From NCBI GenBank assembly GCA_031383745.1, contig JANMZX010000025.1, forward strand, positions 1-21,047: DNA of 21,047 nt. The letters are read 5' to 3'. This DNA is from CAISIP01 sp031383745. GTDB lineage: Bacteria > Pseudomonadota > Gammaproteobacteria > Burkholderiales > Burkholderiaceae_C. This document shows positions 8,063-16,148 of this stretch, piece after piece. A program made the position numbers and the translations under genes. Position 1 is the stretch's first letter, and each line of letters opens with the position of its first letter. The notes under the pieces are model-generated. The model worked only from the letters and a program-made list of their open reading frames with translations, searched no databases and had not been told where the DNA came from.

Positions 8063-9886
8063 GTGCCTTTTGATTTTCCATTTGACGCAGCGCCTTTCGA
8101 CTGTCTGTCGCCGGCGCAGCGGGCGCAGCTCCAGACCGCATCGCGTCTGGTCGAATTCTCGCGCGACACCGTGATCCTGAACCCCGAAGTGGATCCGGGC
8201 CATGTGTACCTGCTGGCCCAGGGCCATGTGCAGCTGACCGAAGCCGGCGAGACGGCGGTGGTGTACCGGCCGCCGGAGATGTTCGCCATCCGCGCCGTGC
8301 TGGCCGGGCGCTGCAGCGGCAGCCTGCAGGCGATGGACGAGGTGCAGGCCTGGCAGATCCCCAAGGGCTTGTTACTGGAATGCATCCGCACCAACGCAGG
8401 CTTCAGCGCATCCTTGTTCGGTCACCTGTCCGGACAGCTGGCGGCAGTGGCAGGCAAACGCCGAGACCGTGAGTTCCTGTCGCTGATGATGGCGCCGGTC
8501 ACCGACGCGTTCATGCGCAAACCCCACTTCGTGGATGGCGCACAGGACATCGTGTCGGTCTGCCGCGAGCTCTCTGCGCTCGGACTGACCAATACCCTGG
8601 TGCGCGACACGCGCGACGGCCAGGAGCGCGTGGGCATGTTCACCACCACCGACCTGCGTGACGCGCTGTTGCAGCCGTTGCCGCCGCAGCGCTTGCCAGT
8701 GGCCAGCGTCGCGCGTTTCGACCTGATCTCCATCGGCACCGATGCCGCGCTGTACGACGCCCTCTTGATGATGATCCGCCACCGGGTGCACCGCATCCTG
8801 GTGAAGGACGGGGCGCAGATCATCGGCGTGCTGGGACAGCTCGACCTGATGGGTTTTGTCTCCAACCACAGCCACCTGATCGCGATGCAGGCCGAGCAGG
8901 CGCGCAGCATCGACGAACTGCGCCACGCCGCGCTGCAGATGGACGGGCTGATCGAGGTGCTGCACAGCGGAGGCGCCCGCGTCGAGGTGATTGCCGGGCT
9001 CGTCAGCGAGCTCAATACCCAGATCTTCGCGCGCCTGTGGACGCTCGTCGCACCACCTGAACTGGTGGCCAACAGCTGCCTGATCGTGATGGGCAGCGAG
9101 GGCCGCGGCGAGCAGATCCTCAAGACCGACCAGGACAACGCCCTGCTGCTGCGCGACGGCTTCGACTGCCCGGGCCTGGAGGACGTGGCCGCCCGATTCA
9201 CGGCCGCGTTGCTGAGCTTCGGTTACCCGGCCTGTCCGGGCAACATCATGGTCACCAACCCGCTGTGGCGCCAGCACCAGGCGGCGTTCCGCGAGACGCT
9301 GCGCCAGTGGTTGTACGGTGAGCTGCCGGAGGCGCCCATGCACCTGGCCATCTTCCTGGATGCGCGTGCGGTGGCGGGCGACGACACGCTGCTGCAACAG
9401 GCGCGCGCGCACCTGCATGCCATCGCCAGCGGCAGCGATGCGTCGCTCGCCCGTTTTGCCAGCGCGGTCGACCAGTTCGCCGAGCCGGCGGGCTGGTGGG
9501 CCCGCATCACCAGCCTGCGCGGGCGCGAGGAGCAGGCGTTCGACCTGAAGAAGCTGGGGACGTTTCCGATCGTGCACGGACTGCGTGCGTTGGCGCTGCA
9601 GTACCACCTGGGCGAGCTCGGCACGGTGCAGCGTATCCGCACCCTGGTCCATCTGGGCCACCTCGACAAAGACCTGGCCCGCGACCTCGTCGACACCCTG
9701 CACTTTCTGATGGGACTCAAGCTGCGGCACAACCTGCACCAACGCCAGCTGCAGCAGCCGGCCGACAACCTGGTCCGGCTGTCCAATTTCGGCACCCTGG
9801 AGCGCGACATGCTCAAGGACGCCCTGTCCATCATCCGACGGCTGCGGCAGATGCTGCGGCTGCATTTCCGGCTCGATGCCTTGTGA
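8063..9886 (+). CDS. Cyclic-nucleotide-binding/CBS/DUF294 nucleotidyltransferase-like protein
   Basis: A 607-residue cytoplasmic protein. Domains in order: a cNMP-binding (Crp-like) beta-barrel at about 10-115, two CBS motifs (about 144-202 and 212-268), a DUF294 nucleotidyltransferase domain with GSEGRGEQ (344-351) and the metal-binding-like pair D356/D358 in KTDQDNALL, and a helical C-terminal DUF294-associated domain. It is related to the uridylyltransferase part of GlnD, but the substrate is unknown. I prefer GTG 8063, preceded by GGGGGA, because homology begins there (VPFDFPFD..). An in-frame GTG at 8024 lies inside the terminator loop and is unlikely. Relatives often neighbour acetate-uptake and CrbS-type kinase genes. 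Its transcription must read through the terminator or start very close to the gene. Confidence 0.88.
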   Translation: MPFDFPFDAAPFDCLSPAQRAQLQTASRLVEFSRDTVILNPEVDPGHVYLLAQGHVQLTEAGETAVVYRPPEMFAIRAVLAGRCSGSLQAMDEVQAWQIPKGLLLECIRTNAGFSASLFGHLSGQLAAVAGKRRDREFLSLMMAPVTDAFMRKPHFVDGAQDIVSVCRELSALGLTNTLVRDTRDGQERVGMFTTTDLRDALLQPLPPQRLPVASVARFDLISIGTDAALYDALLMMIRHRVHRILVKDGAQIIGVLGQLDLMGFVSNHSHLIAMQAEQARSIDELRHAALQMDGLIEVLHSGGARVEVIAGLVSELNTQIFARLWTLVAPPELVANSCLIVMGSEGRGEQILKTDQDNALLLRDGFDCPGLEDVAARFTAALLSFGYPACPGNIMVTNPLWRQHQAAFRETLRQWLYGELPEAPMHLAIFLDARAVAGDDTLLQQARAHLHAIASGSDASLARFASAVDQFAEPAGWWARITSLRGREEQAFDLKKLGTFPIVHGLRALALQYHLGELGTVQRIRTLVHLGHLDKDLARDLVDTLHFLMGLKLRHNLHQRQLQQPADNLVRLSNFGTLERDMLKDALSIIRRLRQMLRLHFRLDAL

Positions 9887-9912
9887 ATACCCCGCGCCCG
9901 CCCGCAGCTGCT

Positions 9913-9933
9913 CGCACCACACCGCCTGGTGCG
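9913..9933 (+). other. Intergenic hairpin between the DUF294 gene and the small membrane protein gene
   Basis: CGCACCA (9913-9919) and TGGTGCG (9927-9933) form a perfect 7-bp stem with a seven-base loop, 27 bases after the DUF294 stop. There is no T-tract, so it is not a standard terminator; it could be an RNA-processing or stability element, or chance in GC-rich DNA. Confidence 0.35.
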
Positions 9934-9964
9934 GACCCTGGACCGTGAACACGCACACGACACC

Positions 9965-10162
9965 ATGCTGAAACGCCTCGGAACCCAGCGCCTGGTGGCC
10001 CTGTTCTTCGGCGCCCTGATGGCGTTGAACTACCCGTTGCTTGCCTTGTGGAACGTCGACGCGACGGTGGGCGGGCTGCCGCTGTTTCCGGTGGCGCTGT
10101 TTGGCTTGTGGACAGCGCTGATCGGGCTGCTGGCCTGGCTGCTGGAACACGGGGACGACTGA
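9965..10162 (+). CDS. Small two-helix membrane protein preceding the symporter-kinase
   Basis: A 65-residue protein with two predicted membrane helices at about 10-28 (LVALFFGALMALNYPLLAL) and 38-60, a short basic N-terminus (MLKRLGTQR) and an acidic C-terminus (EHGDD). I do not recognise a named family. ATG 9965 is chosen since the hydrophobic part begins soon after; a GTG at 9929 would add twelve residues. No clear ribosome site is seen. Its stop is four bases before the start of the SSS-domain kinase, so it is probably co-translated with it. The arrangement mirrors DUF485 before actP, which suggests a small accessory subunit for the transporter-like domain; this is inference. Confidence 0.72.
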   Translation: MLKRLGTQRLVALFFGALMALNYPLLALWNVDATVGGLPLFPVALFGLWTALIGLLAWLLEHGDD

Positions 10163-10166
10163 CACC

Positions 10167-12923
10167 ATGCTGCCCGCCTCCCTGGTCGTCGGCGCATCCT
10201 TCACCTACCTGCTGGTGCTGTTTGCCGTAGCTGCCTTCGGCGACAGGCGCGCGGCCCGCGGGCGCAGCGTGATCGGCAATGCCTGGGTCTACGCCCTGTC
10301 GATGGCGGTGTACTGCACCGCCTGGACCTACTTCGGCAGCGTGGGCCGCGCAGCCAGTGCGGGCGTATGGTTCCTGCCGATCTACCTCGGGCCGACGCTG
10401 GCCATGGTGCTGGCCTGGATGGTGGTGCGCAAGATGATCCGTATCGCGCGCAGCTACCGCATCACCTCGATTGCCGACTTCATCGGAAGCCGCTACGGGA
10501 AGAGCCCGATGCTGGCCGGCCTGGTCACGCTCATCACGGTGGTCGGCATCGTGCCCTACATCGCGCTGCAGATCAAGGCGGTCTCTGTCGGGTACAGCGT
10601 GCTGACGACACCGCTGGGCCAGGCAGCCGCGGCCCGGGGGCCGTGGTGGAGCGACAGCACGCTGTACTTCGCGCTGGCGCTGGCCGGGTTCACGGCCGTA
10701 TTCGGCGCCCGCCGGCTCGATGCGCTGGAACGGCACGAGGGCATGGTGGCGGCGGTCGCATTCGAATCGGTGGTCAAGCTGCTGGCATTCATCGCGGTGG
10801 GCCTGTTCGTAACCTACGGGCTGTTCGACGGCATGGCGGACATCTATGCGCGGGCACGCGCCGTGCCTGAACTGGCCCGGGTGCTCGGCGCGACGGGCGG
10901 TACAGGCGCGCCGGCTTTCGCCTGGGGCCAGTGGTTTTCGCTGACCGGCCTGGCGATGTTGTCAGTCATCTTCCTGCCGCGGCAGTTCCAGATCATGGTG
11001 GTGGAGAACGTGGACGAGCGCCATCTGCGCCGCGCCGCCTGGGTGTTTCCGCTGTACCTGCTGCTGATCAACCTGTTCGTGCTGCCGATCGCGTTCGGTG
11101 GCTTGCTGCTGTTCGGCCCGGGCACGATGGACCCGGAGGCGTTCGTCCTGTCCCTGCCACTGGCGAACGGGCAGCCGGCGCTGGCGTTGCTTGCGTTCGT
11201 GGGCGGGCTGTCGGCCGCCACGGGCATGGTGATCGTCGAGTCGATCGCCGTCTCCGGCATGGTGTGCAACGACCTGGTCATGCCGCTGCTGCTGCGCACG
11301 CGGCGTTTCGGCGCCCGCGCCGGCGGCGACCTGACCGGTTTCCTGCTGGGTATCCGCCGGATTGCCATCCTGCTGGTGCTGTTGCTGGGCTACACCTACT
11401 TCCATCTGGCCGGCGAGGCCTATGCGCTGGTCAGCATCGGCCTGATCAGCTTCGCCGCAGTGGCGCAGTTCGCGCCGGCCATGCTGGGCGGCATGTACTG
11501 GCGCGGGGGCACGCGTCAGGGGGCGCAGGCCGGGCTGCTGCTGGGTTTCGGGCTGTGGGTCTATACGCTGATGCTGCCGTCGATCGCCAAGTCGGGCTGG
11601 CTCGCCAAGGACTTCCTGCTGCATGGGCCGTGGGGCGTCGGCTGGCTCAAGCCGGAGCAGCTGCTCGGGCTCGAGGGGCTGGACAACCTGACCCATTCGC
11701 TGTTCTGGAGCCTGGGCGCCAACCTGTGCGCCTACGTCGTGGTGTCGCTGCGCCGCGCCCCATCGGCGGCCGAGGCCAGCCAGGCGCTGCTGTTCGTGGA
11801 TGTGTTCAAGCGCACCCACGACAGCACCGGCCCGGTGTTCTGGCGCGGGCAGGCCAGCGGGCAGGACCTGCTGGCGCTGGTCACGCGCTTCCTCGGGGCC
11901 GAACAGGCGACCCGGCTGTTTGCGTCCTACGCACGCCAGACCGGCGTGCAGGGTATTGCCGGCATCGCGCCCGACGCGCCGTTCGTGCAGTTCGTGGAAA
12001 CCCAGCTGGCAGGGGCCATCGGCAGTGCCTCGGCGCGTGTGATGGTGGCCTCGGTGGCGCAGGAAGATGCCCTGGCGCTGGATGACGTGCTGCAGATCCT
12101 GGACGAGGCCTCGCAACTGCGCGCGCATTCGCAGGAGCTGGAGGAGAAATCCCGTTCGCTCGAAGTCGCCACCTCGGAGCTGCGCGCCGCCAACGAACAA
12201 CTCAAGAGCCTGGACCGGCTCAAGGACGACTTCATGTCCTCCGTGACGCACGAGCTGCGCACGCCGCTCACGTCGATCCGGGCGCTGGCCGAGCTGATGG
12301 CAGACGACGCCGACATGCCGGTAACCCAGCGCCAGCAGTTCCTGGGCATCATCGTGGCTGAAACCGAACGCCTCAGCCGCCTGGTCAACCAGGTGCTGGA
12401 CATGGCCAAGATCGAGTCCGGCCATGCGCAATGGCACAACACAGAAGTCGACATGGGCCGCTTGCTGGCGCAGGCGGTGCATACCACCACCGAGATGTTC
12501 CGCGAGCGCGGCGCGACGATCCGCCTGCATGTGCCCGATGCGCCGGTGGTGCTCAAGGCCGACCCGGACCGGCTGACCCAGGTGCTGCTCAACCTGCTGT
12601 CCAACGCCGCCAAGTTCGTCCCCGCCCAGGGCGGGCTGGTCGAGGTGACGCTGGAGCTGATGCAGGGCCGACTGCAGGTGGCGGTGCTGGACAACGGCCC
12701 GGGCGTGCCGGCGCAGCAGCAGGGCCTGATCTTCGAGAAGTTCCGCCAGGGCGGAGACGCCGCCAACCGGCCCCAGGGCACTGGCCTGGGCCTTCCGATC
12801 AGCCGCCAGATCGTGGAGCATTTCGGGGGTCGGATGTGGATCGACCAGCGGGTGGCCAACGGCGCCCGCTTCGTGTTCGAATTGCCGCTGGGCCAAGGCG
12901 CTGTACTGCCCACGGTCACGTAG
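10167..12923 (+). CDS. Histidine kinase fused to a sodium:solute symporter domain (CbrA/CrbS-like)
   Basis: A 918-residue inner-membrane protein. Residues 1 to about 510 form an SSS/SLC5-type domain with about 13 helices (for example VYCTAWTYFGSVGRAA, SITSIADFIGSRYG-like segments and PRQFQIMVVENVD). A helical linker at about 535-650 resembles the STAC domain that joins symporter and kinase parts in CbrA. A short coiled coil (LRAHSQELEEKSRSLEVA) leads to HisKA with H695 in THELRTPLTSIR. The ATPase domain has N813 (LSNAAKF), D842 (LDNGPGVP) and GTGLGLPIS. All catalytic motifs are intact. Known relatives sense or transport amino acids (CbrA, histidine) or govern acetate scavenging (CrbS). The ligand here is unknown. 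No PAS domain is evident. It is coupled to the upstream small gene and followed 14 bases later by its probable receiver. Confidence 0.92.
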   Translation: MLPASLVVGASFTYLLVLFAVAAFGDRRAARGRSVIGNAWVYALSMAVYCTAWTYFGSVGRAASAGVWFLPIYLGPTLAMVLAWMVVRKMIRIARSYRITSIADFIGSRYGKSPMLAGLVTLITVVGIVPYIALQIKAVSVGYSVLTTPLGQAAAARGPWWSDSTLYFALALAGFTAVFGARRLDALERHEGMVAAVAFESVVKLLAFIAVGLFVTYGLFDGMADIYARARAVPELARVLGATGGTGAPAFAWGQWFSLTGLAMLSVIFLPRQFQIMVVENVDERHLRRAAWVFPLYLLLINLFVLPIAFGGLLLFGPGTMDPEAFVLSLPLANGQPALALLAFVGGLSAATGMVIVESIAVSGMVCNDLVMPLLLRTRRFGARAGGDLTGFLLGIRRIAILLVLLLGYTYFHLAGEAYALVSIGLISFAAVAQFAPAMLGGMYWRGGTRQGAQAGLLLGFGLWVYTLMLPSIAKSGWLAKDFLLHGPWGVGWLKPEQLLGLEGLDNLTHSLFWSLGANLCAYVVVSLRRAPSAAEASQALLFVDVFKRTHDSTGPVFWRGQASGQDLLALVTRFLGAEQATRLFASYARQTGVQGIAGIAPDAPFVQFVETQLAGAIGSASARVMVASVAQEDALALDDVLQILDEASQLRAHSQELEEKSRSLEVATSELRAANEQLKSLDRLKDDFMSSVTHELRTPLTSIRALAELMADDADMPVTQRQQFLGIIVAETERLSRLVNQVLDMAKIESGHAQWHNTEVDMGRLLAQAVHTTTEMFRERGATIRLHVPDAPVVLKADPDRLTQVLLNLLSNAAKFVPAQGGLVEVTLELMQGRLQVAVLDNGPGVPAQQQGLIFEKFRQGGDAANRPQGTGLGLPISRQIVEHFGGRMWIDQRVANGARFVFELPLGQGAVLPTVT

Positions 12924-12937
12924 AAGAGGAGCATGCC

Positions 12938-13312
12938 ATGGCACACAAGATCCTGATCGCCGACGACGAACCCAACATCCTGATCTCGCTCGAGTACCTG
13001 ATGAAGCGCGAGGGCTTCGACGTGACGCTGGCACGTGACGGCCAGGAGGCCATCGACGCCATCCTGCGCGACCGTCCCGACCTGGTGCTGCTGGACGTGA
13101 TGATGCCGCGCAAGACCGGGCTGGAAGTCTGCCAGGAAGTGCGTGCCGATCCGCAGCTGCAGGGTCTGCTGATCCTCATGCTGACCGCCAAGGGCCGCGA
13201 CACCGATGTCGCCAAGGGCCTGGCGCTGGGCGCCGATGCCTATGTGACCAAACCCTTTTCGACCAAGGACCTGGTGGCGCGCGTGCGCAGCATGCTGCAG
13301 GGGGTGCCGTGA
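12938..13312 (+). CDS. Stand-alone receiver-domain response regulator
   Basis: A 124-residue single-domain receiver: acidic residues D9, D10 and E11, phospho-acceptor D53 in LVLLDVMMP, T83 and K105 in YVTKPF. There is no DNA-binding or other output domain; the protein ends right after the receiver fold. AGAGGAG six bases before ATG 12938 is a strong ribosome site. CrbS and CbrA usually act with DNA-binding regulators (CrbR, CbrB), so a receiver with no output is unusual in this position and implies action through protein contacts. Its stop overlaps the GTG start of the next gene, which encodes a kinase-like domain fused to an exonuclease, the obvious candidate partner. Confidence 0.93.
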   Translation: MAHKILIADDEPNILISLEYLMKREGFDVTLARDGQEAIDAILRDRPDLVLLDVMMPRKTGLEVCQEVRADPQLQGLLILMLTAKGRDTDVAKGLALGADAYVTKPFSTKDLVARVRSMLQGVP

Positions 13313-15462
13313 AACTGTCGCAACGCGCAGTGCTGGCGGCGCTGGCGCCCGGACTGGCGCTGGGCGTGTGGATGGCCCTCACCGGCAGCATCGTGTGGGC
13401 CACCCTGTCCGGGGAGGAGCGCACGCTGATAGGGGACGTGTTCGAATCCCGCCTGGCCCTGGTGCTGATGGCCTGGCTGGTGTGCAGCGTGGCGCTTGCA
13501 CTGCTGGCGCAAAGACTGTTTCGCGACCATGTGGAAGCCGTGGCGCGGCTGGACGAGGACACCCGCGTGCAGCTGGCCGGCCGCGTCACCCAGGCGTTGC
13601 CCGATGCAGGCAGCTCGGGGGTGCGCAGTCTGGCTGCCACGATCCAGGCGTTGGTAGCACAACGCACGACCCTGCAGGACGACATGCAGCGCCAGGTGCA
13701 GCTGGCCAGCCAGCAGGTCGACCAGGAGCGCCGCAGGCTGGCCGCACTCATGGCCGAGCTGACCCAGAGCGTGGTGGTGTGCAACCTGGACGGGCGCGTG
13801 CTGCTCTACAACAACCGGGCTCGCCTGCAGTTCCGCGCGCTGTCGGATGTGCCCGGCCTGGCCGATGGTGCGGCCACGATTGGTCTGGGCCGATCGATCT
13901 ACACCGTGTTCGAGCGCCAGCTGGTCGACCATGCCCTGGACACGATTCGCCAGCGCATGGCGCGCGGCTCGACCAGCCCGTCGGCACAGTTCGTCACCAC
14001 CACCCGCAACGGGCAACTGCTGCGGGTGCAGATGGCGGCGGTACTCGACCTGCCCGGTCCGGTTCTGGGGGGCTTCGTGCTGATGCTGGACAACGTCACC
14101 CGCGAGTTCGAGCAGGACGCCTTGCGCGACCAGCTGCTGCACGGCATGACCGAGGGCAGCCGCGGTTCGCTGGCCAACCTGCAGGCGGCGGTCGACATGC
14201 TGGCCTTCCCGGATCTGGACAACGCGATGCGCGAGCGTTTCCTGGGCGTGGTGCGCGAGGAAACCGCCGCCATGGGCGAGCGGGTGCAGAAGCTCGCGCT
14301 GACAGCGGCCACGGGGCTGAAGACGCGCTGGCCGATGGAGGACATGCGCGGTTCTGACCTGGTCGCGGCGATCGCACGGCGCATCGAGGCGCAGGGCAGC
14401 CTGCAGGTGCGCAGCGACACGGTCGACGCCGCACTGTGGCTCAAGGTCGACAGCTTCTCCCTGATGCAGGCCCTGGCCTACCTGGCGGCCAGGCTGGCCG
14501 ACGAGTTCGGCATAACGCGCCTGGAATTGCGCCTGGCCCCGGCCGAGACCCGCGCGCACCTGGACCTGGTGTGGGGCGGGCAGGCCATGAGCACCGAGAC
14601 CGTGATGAACTGGGAACTCGACCCGATGCGGATCGGCGCGCAGTCCTCCCCCTTGAGCGTGCGCGACGTGGTCGACCGCCATGGCGGAGCGTTCTGGTTC
14701 GAGCGTGAACGTACCCGCCACGAAGCGTTCTTCCGCTTCCTGCTGCCGCTGGCGACCGCGCAGGAGGCAGCCGACACACCCGCGAACGCGCCCGCCGTGG
14801 AGCGTCCGGAGTATTACGATTTCGACCTGTTCCAGATGTCGGACCAGGCGCGCGACCTGCAGGACCGTCGCCTGAGCGAACTGGCCTACACCGTATTCGA
14901 CACCGAGACCACGGGTCTCGACCCGTCAGCGGGCGACGAGATCATCCAGATCGGCGCCACACGCATCGTCAACGGCAAGCTGCTGCGCCACGAGGGCTTC
15001 GAGCAGCTGGTAGACCCGCAGCGGCCGATCTCGGCGGCATCGATCCCGATCCACGGCATACAGCCGTCCATGGTGGCGGGGCAGCCGACCATCGGGCAGG
15101 TGTTGCCCGCGTTCCATGCCTTCGCCCAGGACACTGTCCTGGTGGCACACAACGCGGCCTTCGACATGCGGTTCCTGCAACTCAAGGAGGCCAGCACCGG
15201 CGTGTGTTTCGACCAGCCGGTGCTCGACACGCTGCTGCTGTCGGCGGTCGCCCATCCGAACCAGGAGTCGCATGGTCTGGAGGCGATCGCGCAGCGACTG
15301 GGCATCACGGTGCAGGGGCGCCATACCGCGCTGGGGGATGCGACCGTGACGGCCCAGGTGTTCCTCAAGCTCATCCCGCTGCTGGCCGACAAGGGCATCC
15401 ACACGCTGGGGCAGGCACGCGCCGCCGCAAAGGACACCTACTACGCGCGCGTCCGGTATTGA
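13309..15462 (+). CDS. Membrane-anchored PAS/pseudo-histidine-kinase fused to a DEDDh 3'-5' exonuclease
   Basis: A 717-residue fusion. Two membrane helices (about 10-32 and 48-69) precede a coiled coil (about 115-150), a PAS-like domain (about 145-265, LTQSVVVCNLDGRVLLYNN), and a region shaped like HisKA plus ATPase (about 270-485). The H-box position reads HGMTEGSRGSLANL and lacks the His-Glu pair, and the N- and G-boxes are not recognisable, so it is probably an inactive kinase. Residues 523-700 are a DnaQ/epsilon-type exonuclease with D531 and E533 (FDTETTG), D619 (HNAAFD), H672 and D677 (HTALGDA), the full DEDDh set. GTG 13309 overlaps the receiver's stop and follows a G-rich ribosome site. 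The membrane anchor makes a proofreading role unlikely; RNA or DNA turnover under signal control is possible. Confidence 0.9.
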   Translation: MKLSQRAVLAALAPGLALGVWMALTGSIVWATLSGEERTLIGDVFESRLALVLMAWLVCSVALALLAQRLFRDHVEAVARLDEDTRVQLAGRVTQALPDAGSSGVRSLAATIQALVAQRTTLQDDMQRQVQLASQQVDQERRRLAALMAELTQSVVVCNLDGRVLLYNNRARLQFRALSDVPGLADGAATIGLGRSIYTVFERQLVDHALDTIRQRMARGSTSPSAQFVTTTRNGQLLRVQMAAVLDLPGPVLGGFVLMLDNVTREFEQDALRDQLLHGMTEGSRGSLANLQAAVDMLAFPDLDNAMRERFLGVVREETAAMGERVQKLALTAATGLKTRWPMEDMRGSDLVAAIARRIEAQGSLQVRSDTVDAALWLKVDSFSLMQALAYLAARLADEFGITRLELRLAPAETRAHLDLVWGGQAMSTETVMNWELDPMRIGAQSSPLSVRDVVDRHGGAFWFERERTRHEAFFRFLLPLATAQEAADTPANAPAVERPEYYDFDLFQMSDQARDLQDRRLSELAYTVFDTETTGLDPSAGDEIIQIGATRIVNGKLLRHEGFEQLVDPQRPISAASIPIHGIQPSMVAGQPTIGQVLPAFHAFAQDTVLVAHNAAFDMRFLQLKEASTGVCFDQPVLDTLLLSAVAHPNQESHGLEAIAQRLGITVQGRHTALGDATVTAQVFLKLIPLLADKGIHTLGQARAAAKDTYYARVRY

Positions 15463-15467
15463 CCCGC

Positions 15468-15480
15468 CGGCGTCGCGCCG
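15468..15480. other. Short hairpin between convergent genes
   Basis: CGGCG-TCG-CGCCG forms a 5-bp stem with a three-base loop in the 23-base gap between the exonuclease and SPOR stop codons. It could be a weak bidirectional terminator, but it has no T-tract on either strand. Confidence 0.2.
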
Positions 15481-15485
15481 ACGGC

Positions 15486-16145
15486 CTACCTGCAGGCCCG
15501 CAGCGGTTTGCCCGCCAGGGCGGTCTTGAGTTCGTCCAGCCGGGGCCGCAGGCTGTCATCCACCACCGGCACCCGGAACAGGTTGCCGCGCTGTTCGGGA
15601 CGCTCCAGCACCACGGAGGCGGTGCGCACACCGCGCTGGCTCAGCTGGGCCAGTTCCGTGCGCGCGCGCTCCTCGGTGTCGAAGCCACCCAGGGACAGGC
15701 CAAAATCGAGCGCCGGGTTGGTCAGCGGCTCGAAGCGCAGGTTCAGCGAAGCCACTTCGGCGCGCTTCTTCGCCAGGGTCTGCGCATCCGGGTATTTGCC
15801 CAGGTAGACGATCCAGCGTGCAGGCTCCACGACGTTGTCGAGCGACCAGCTGCCGACGGGCAATGCCGCCTGGGCGGCCTGGCGCAGGGAGGCGGCCTGC
15901 CCGTCGTCCAGCAACACCGACTGCAGGCAATCGCCTGCGCGTGCCGGGCCCTGCGCCACCGCGTCGGCGCGGCGTTCCTCGTCATTGGAGAGGATGCGCA
16001 CCAGTTGCGGCTGGATCTGCTGCGCCACCCGCTGCGGTTCGGACTGCTGCGCAGGACCAAACCCATAGGGGCGCAGCAGCTGGTGCGACCAGGCGAAATA
16101 GACGCCGTTGAGCAGGGCCAGGAGCAACACCAGGAAACGCGCCAT
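15486..16145 (-). CDS. SPOR-domain membrane protein
   Basis: A 219-residue protein with one N-terminal membrane helix (4-20), a variable linker, and a C-terminal SPOR domain at about 108-195 (RWIVYLGKYPD.., then LSLGGFDTEERARTELAQL). SPOR domains bind denuded peptidoglycan at the division septum, so a periplasmic cell-envelope role is likely. It begins three bases after the birA stop on the same strand with no evident ribosome site, implying coupled translation. In Burkholderiales a gene of this type commonly follows birA and coaX; here no coaX lies between them. The identity of the domain is clear, but the specific function is not known. Confidence 0.85.
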   Translation of the reverse strand: MARFLVLLLALLNGVYFAWSHQLLRPYGFGPAQQSEPQRVAQQIQPQLVRILSNDEERRADAVAQGPARAGDCLQSVLLDDGQAASLRQAAQAALPVGSWSLDNVVEPARWIVYLGKYPDAQTLAKKRAEVASLNLRFEPLTNPALDFGLSLGGFDTEERARTELAQLSQRGVRTASVVLERPEQRGNLFRVPVVDDSLRPRLDELKTALAGKPLRACR

Positions 16146-16148
16146 GGC

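Noticed and set aside
6160..8394. A 744-codon minus-strand frame over DUF485-actP
   Set aside because: Low-complexity composition, no family resemblance, and fully overlapped by well-supported plus-strand genes.
8372..13034. Long minus-strand frames at 8372-10204 and 10962-13034
   Set aside because: Antisense shadows of the DUF294 gene and the symporter-kinase, Gln/His/Arg-rich and without motifs.
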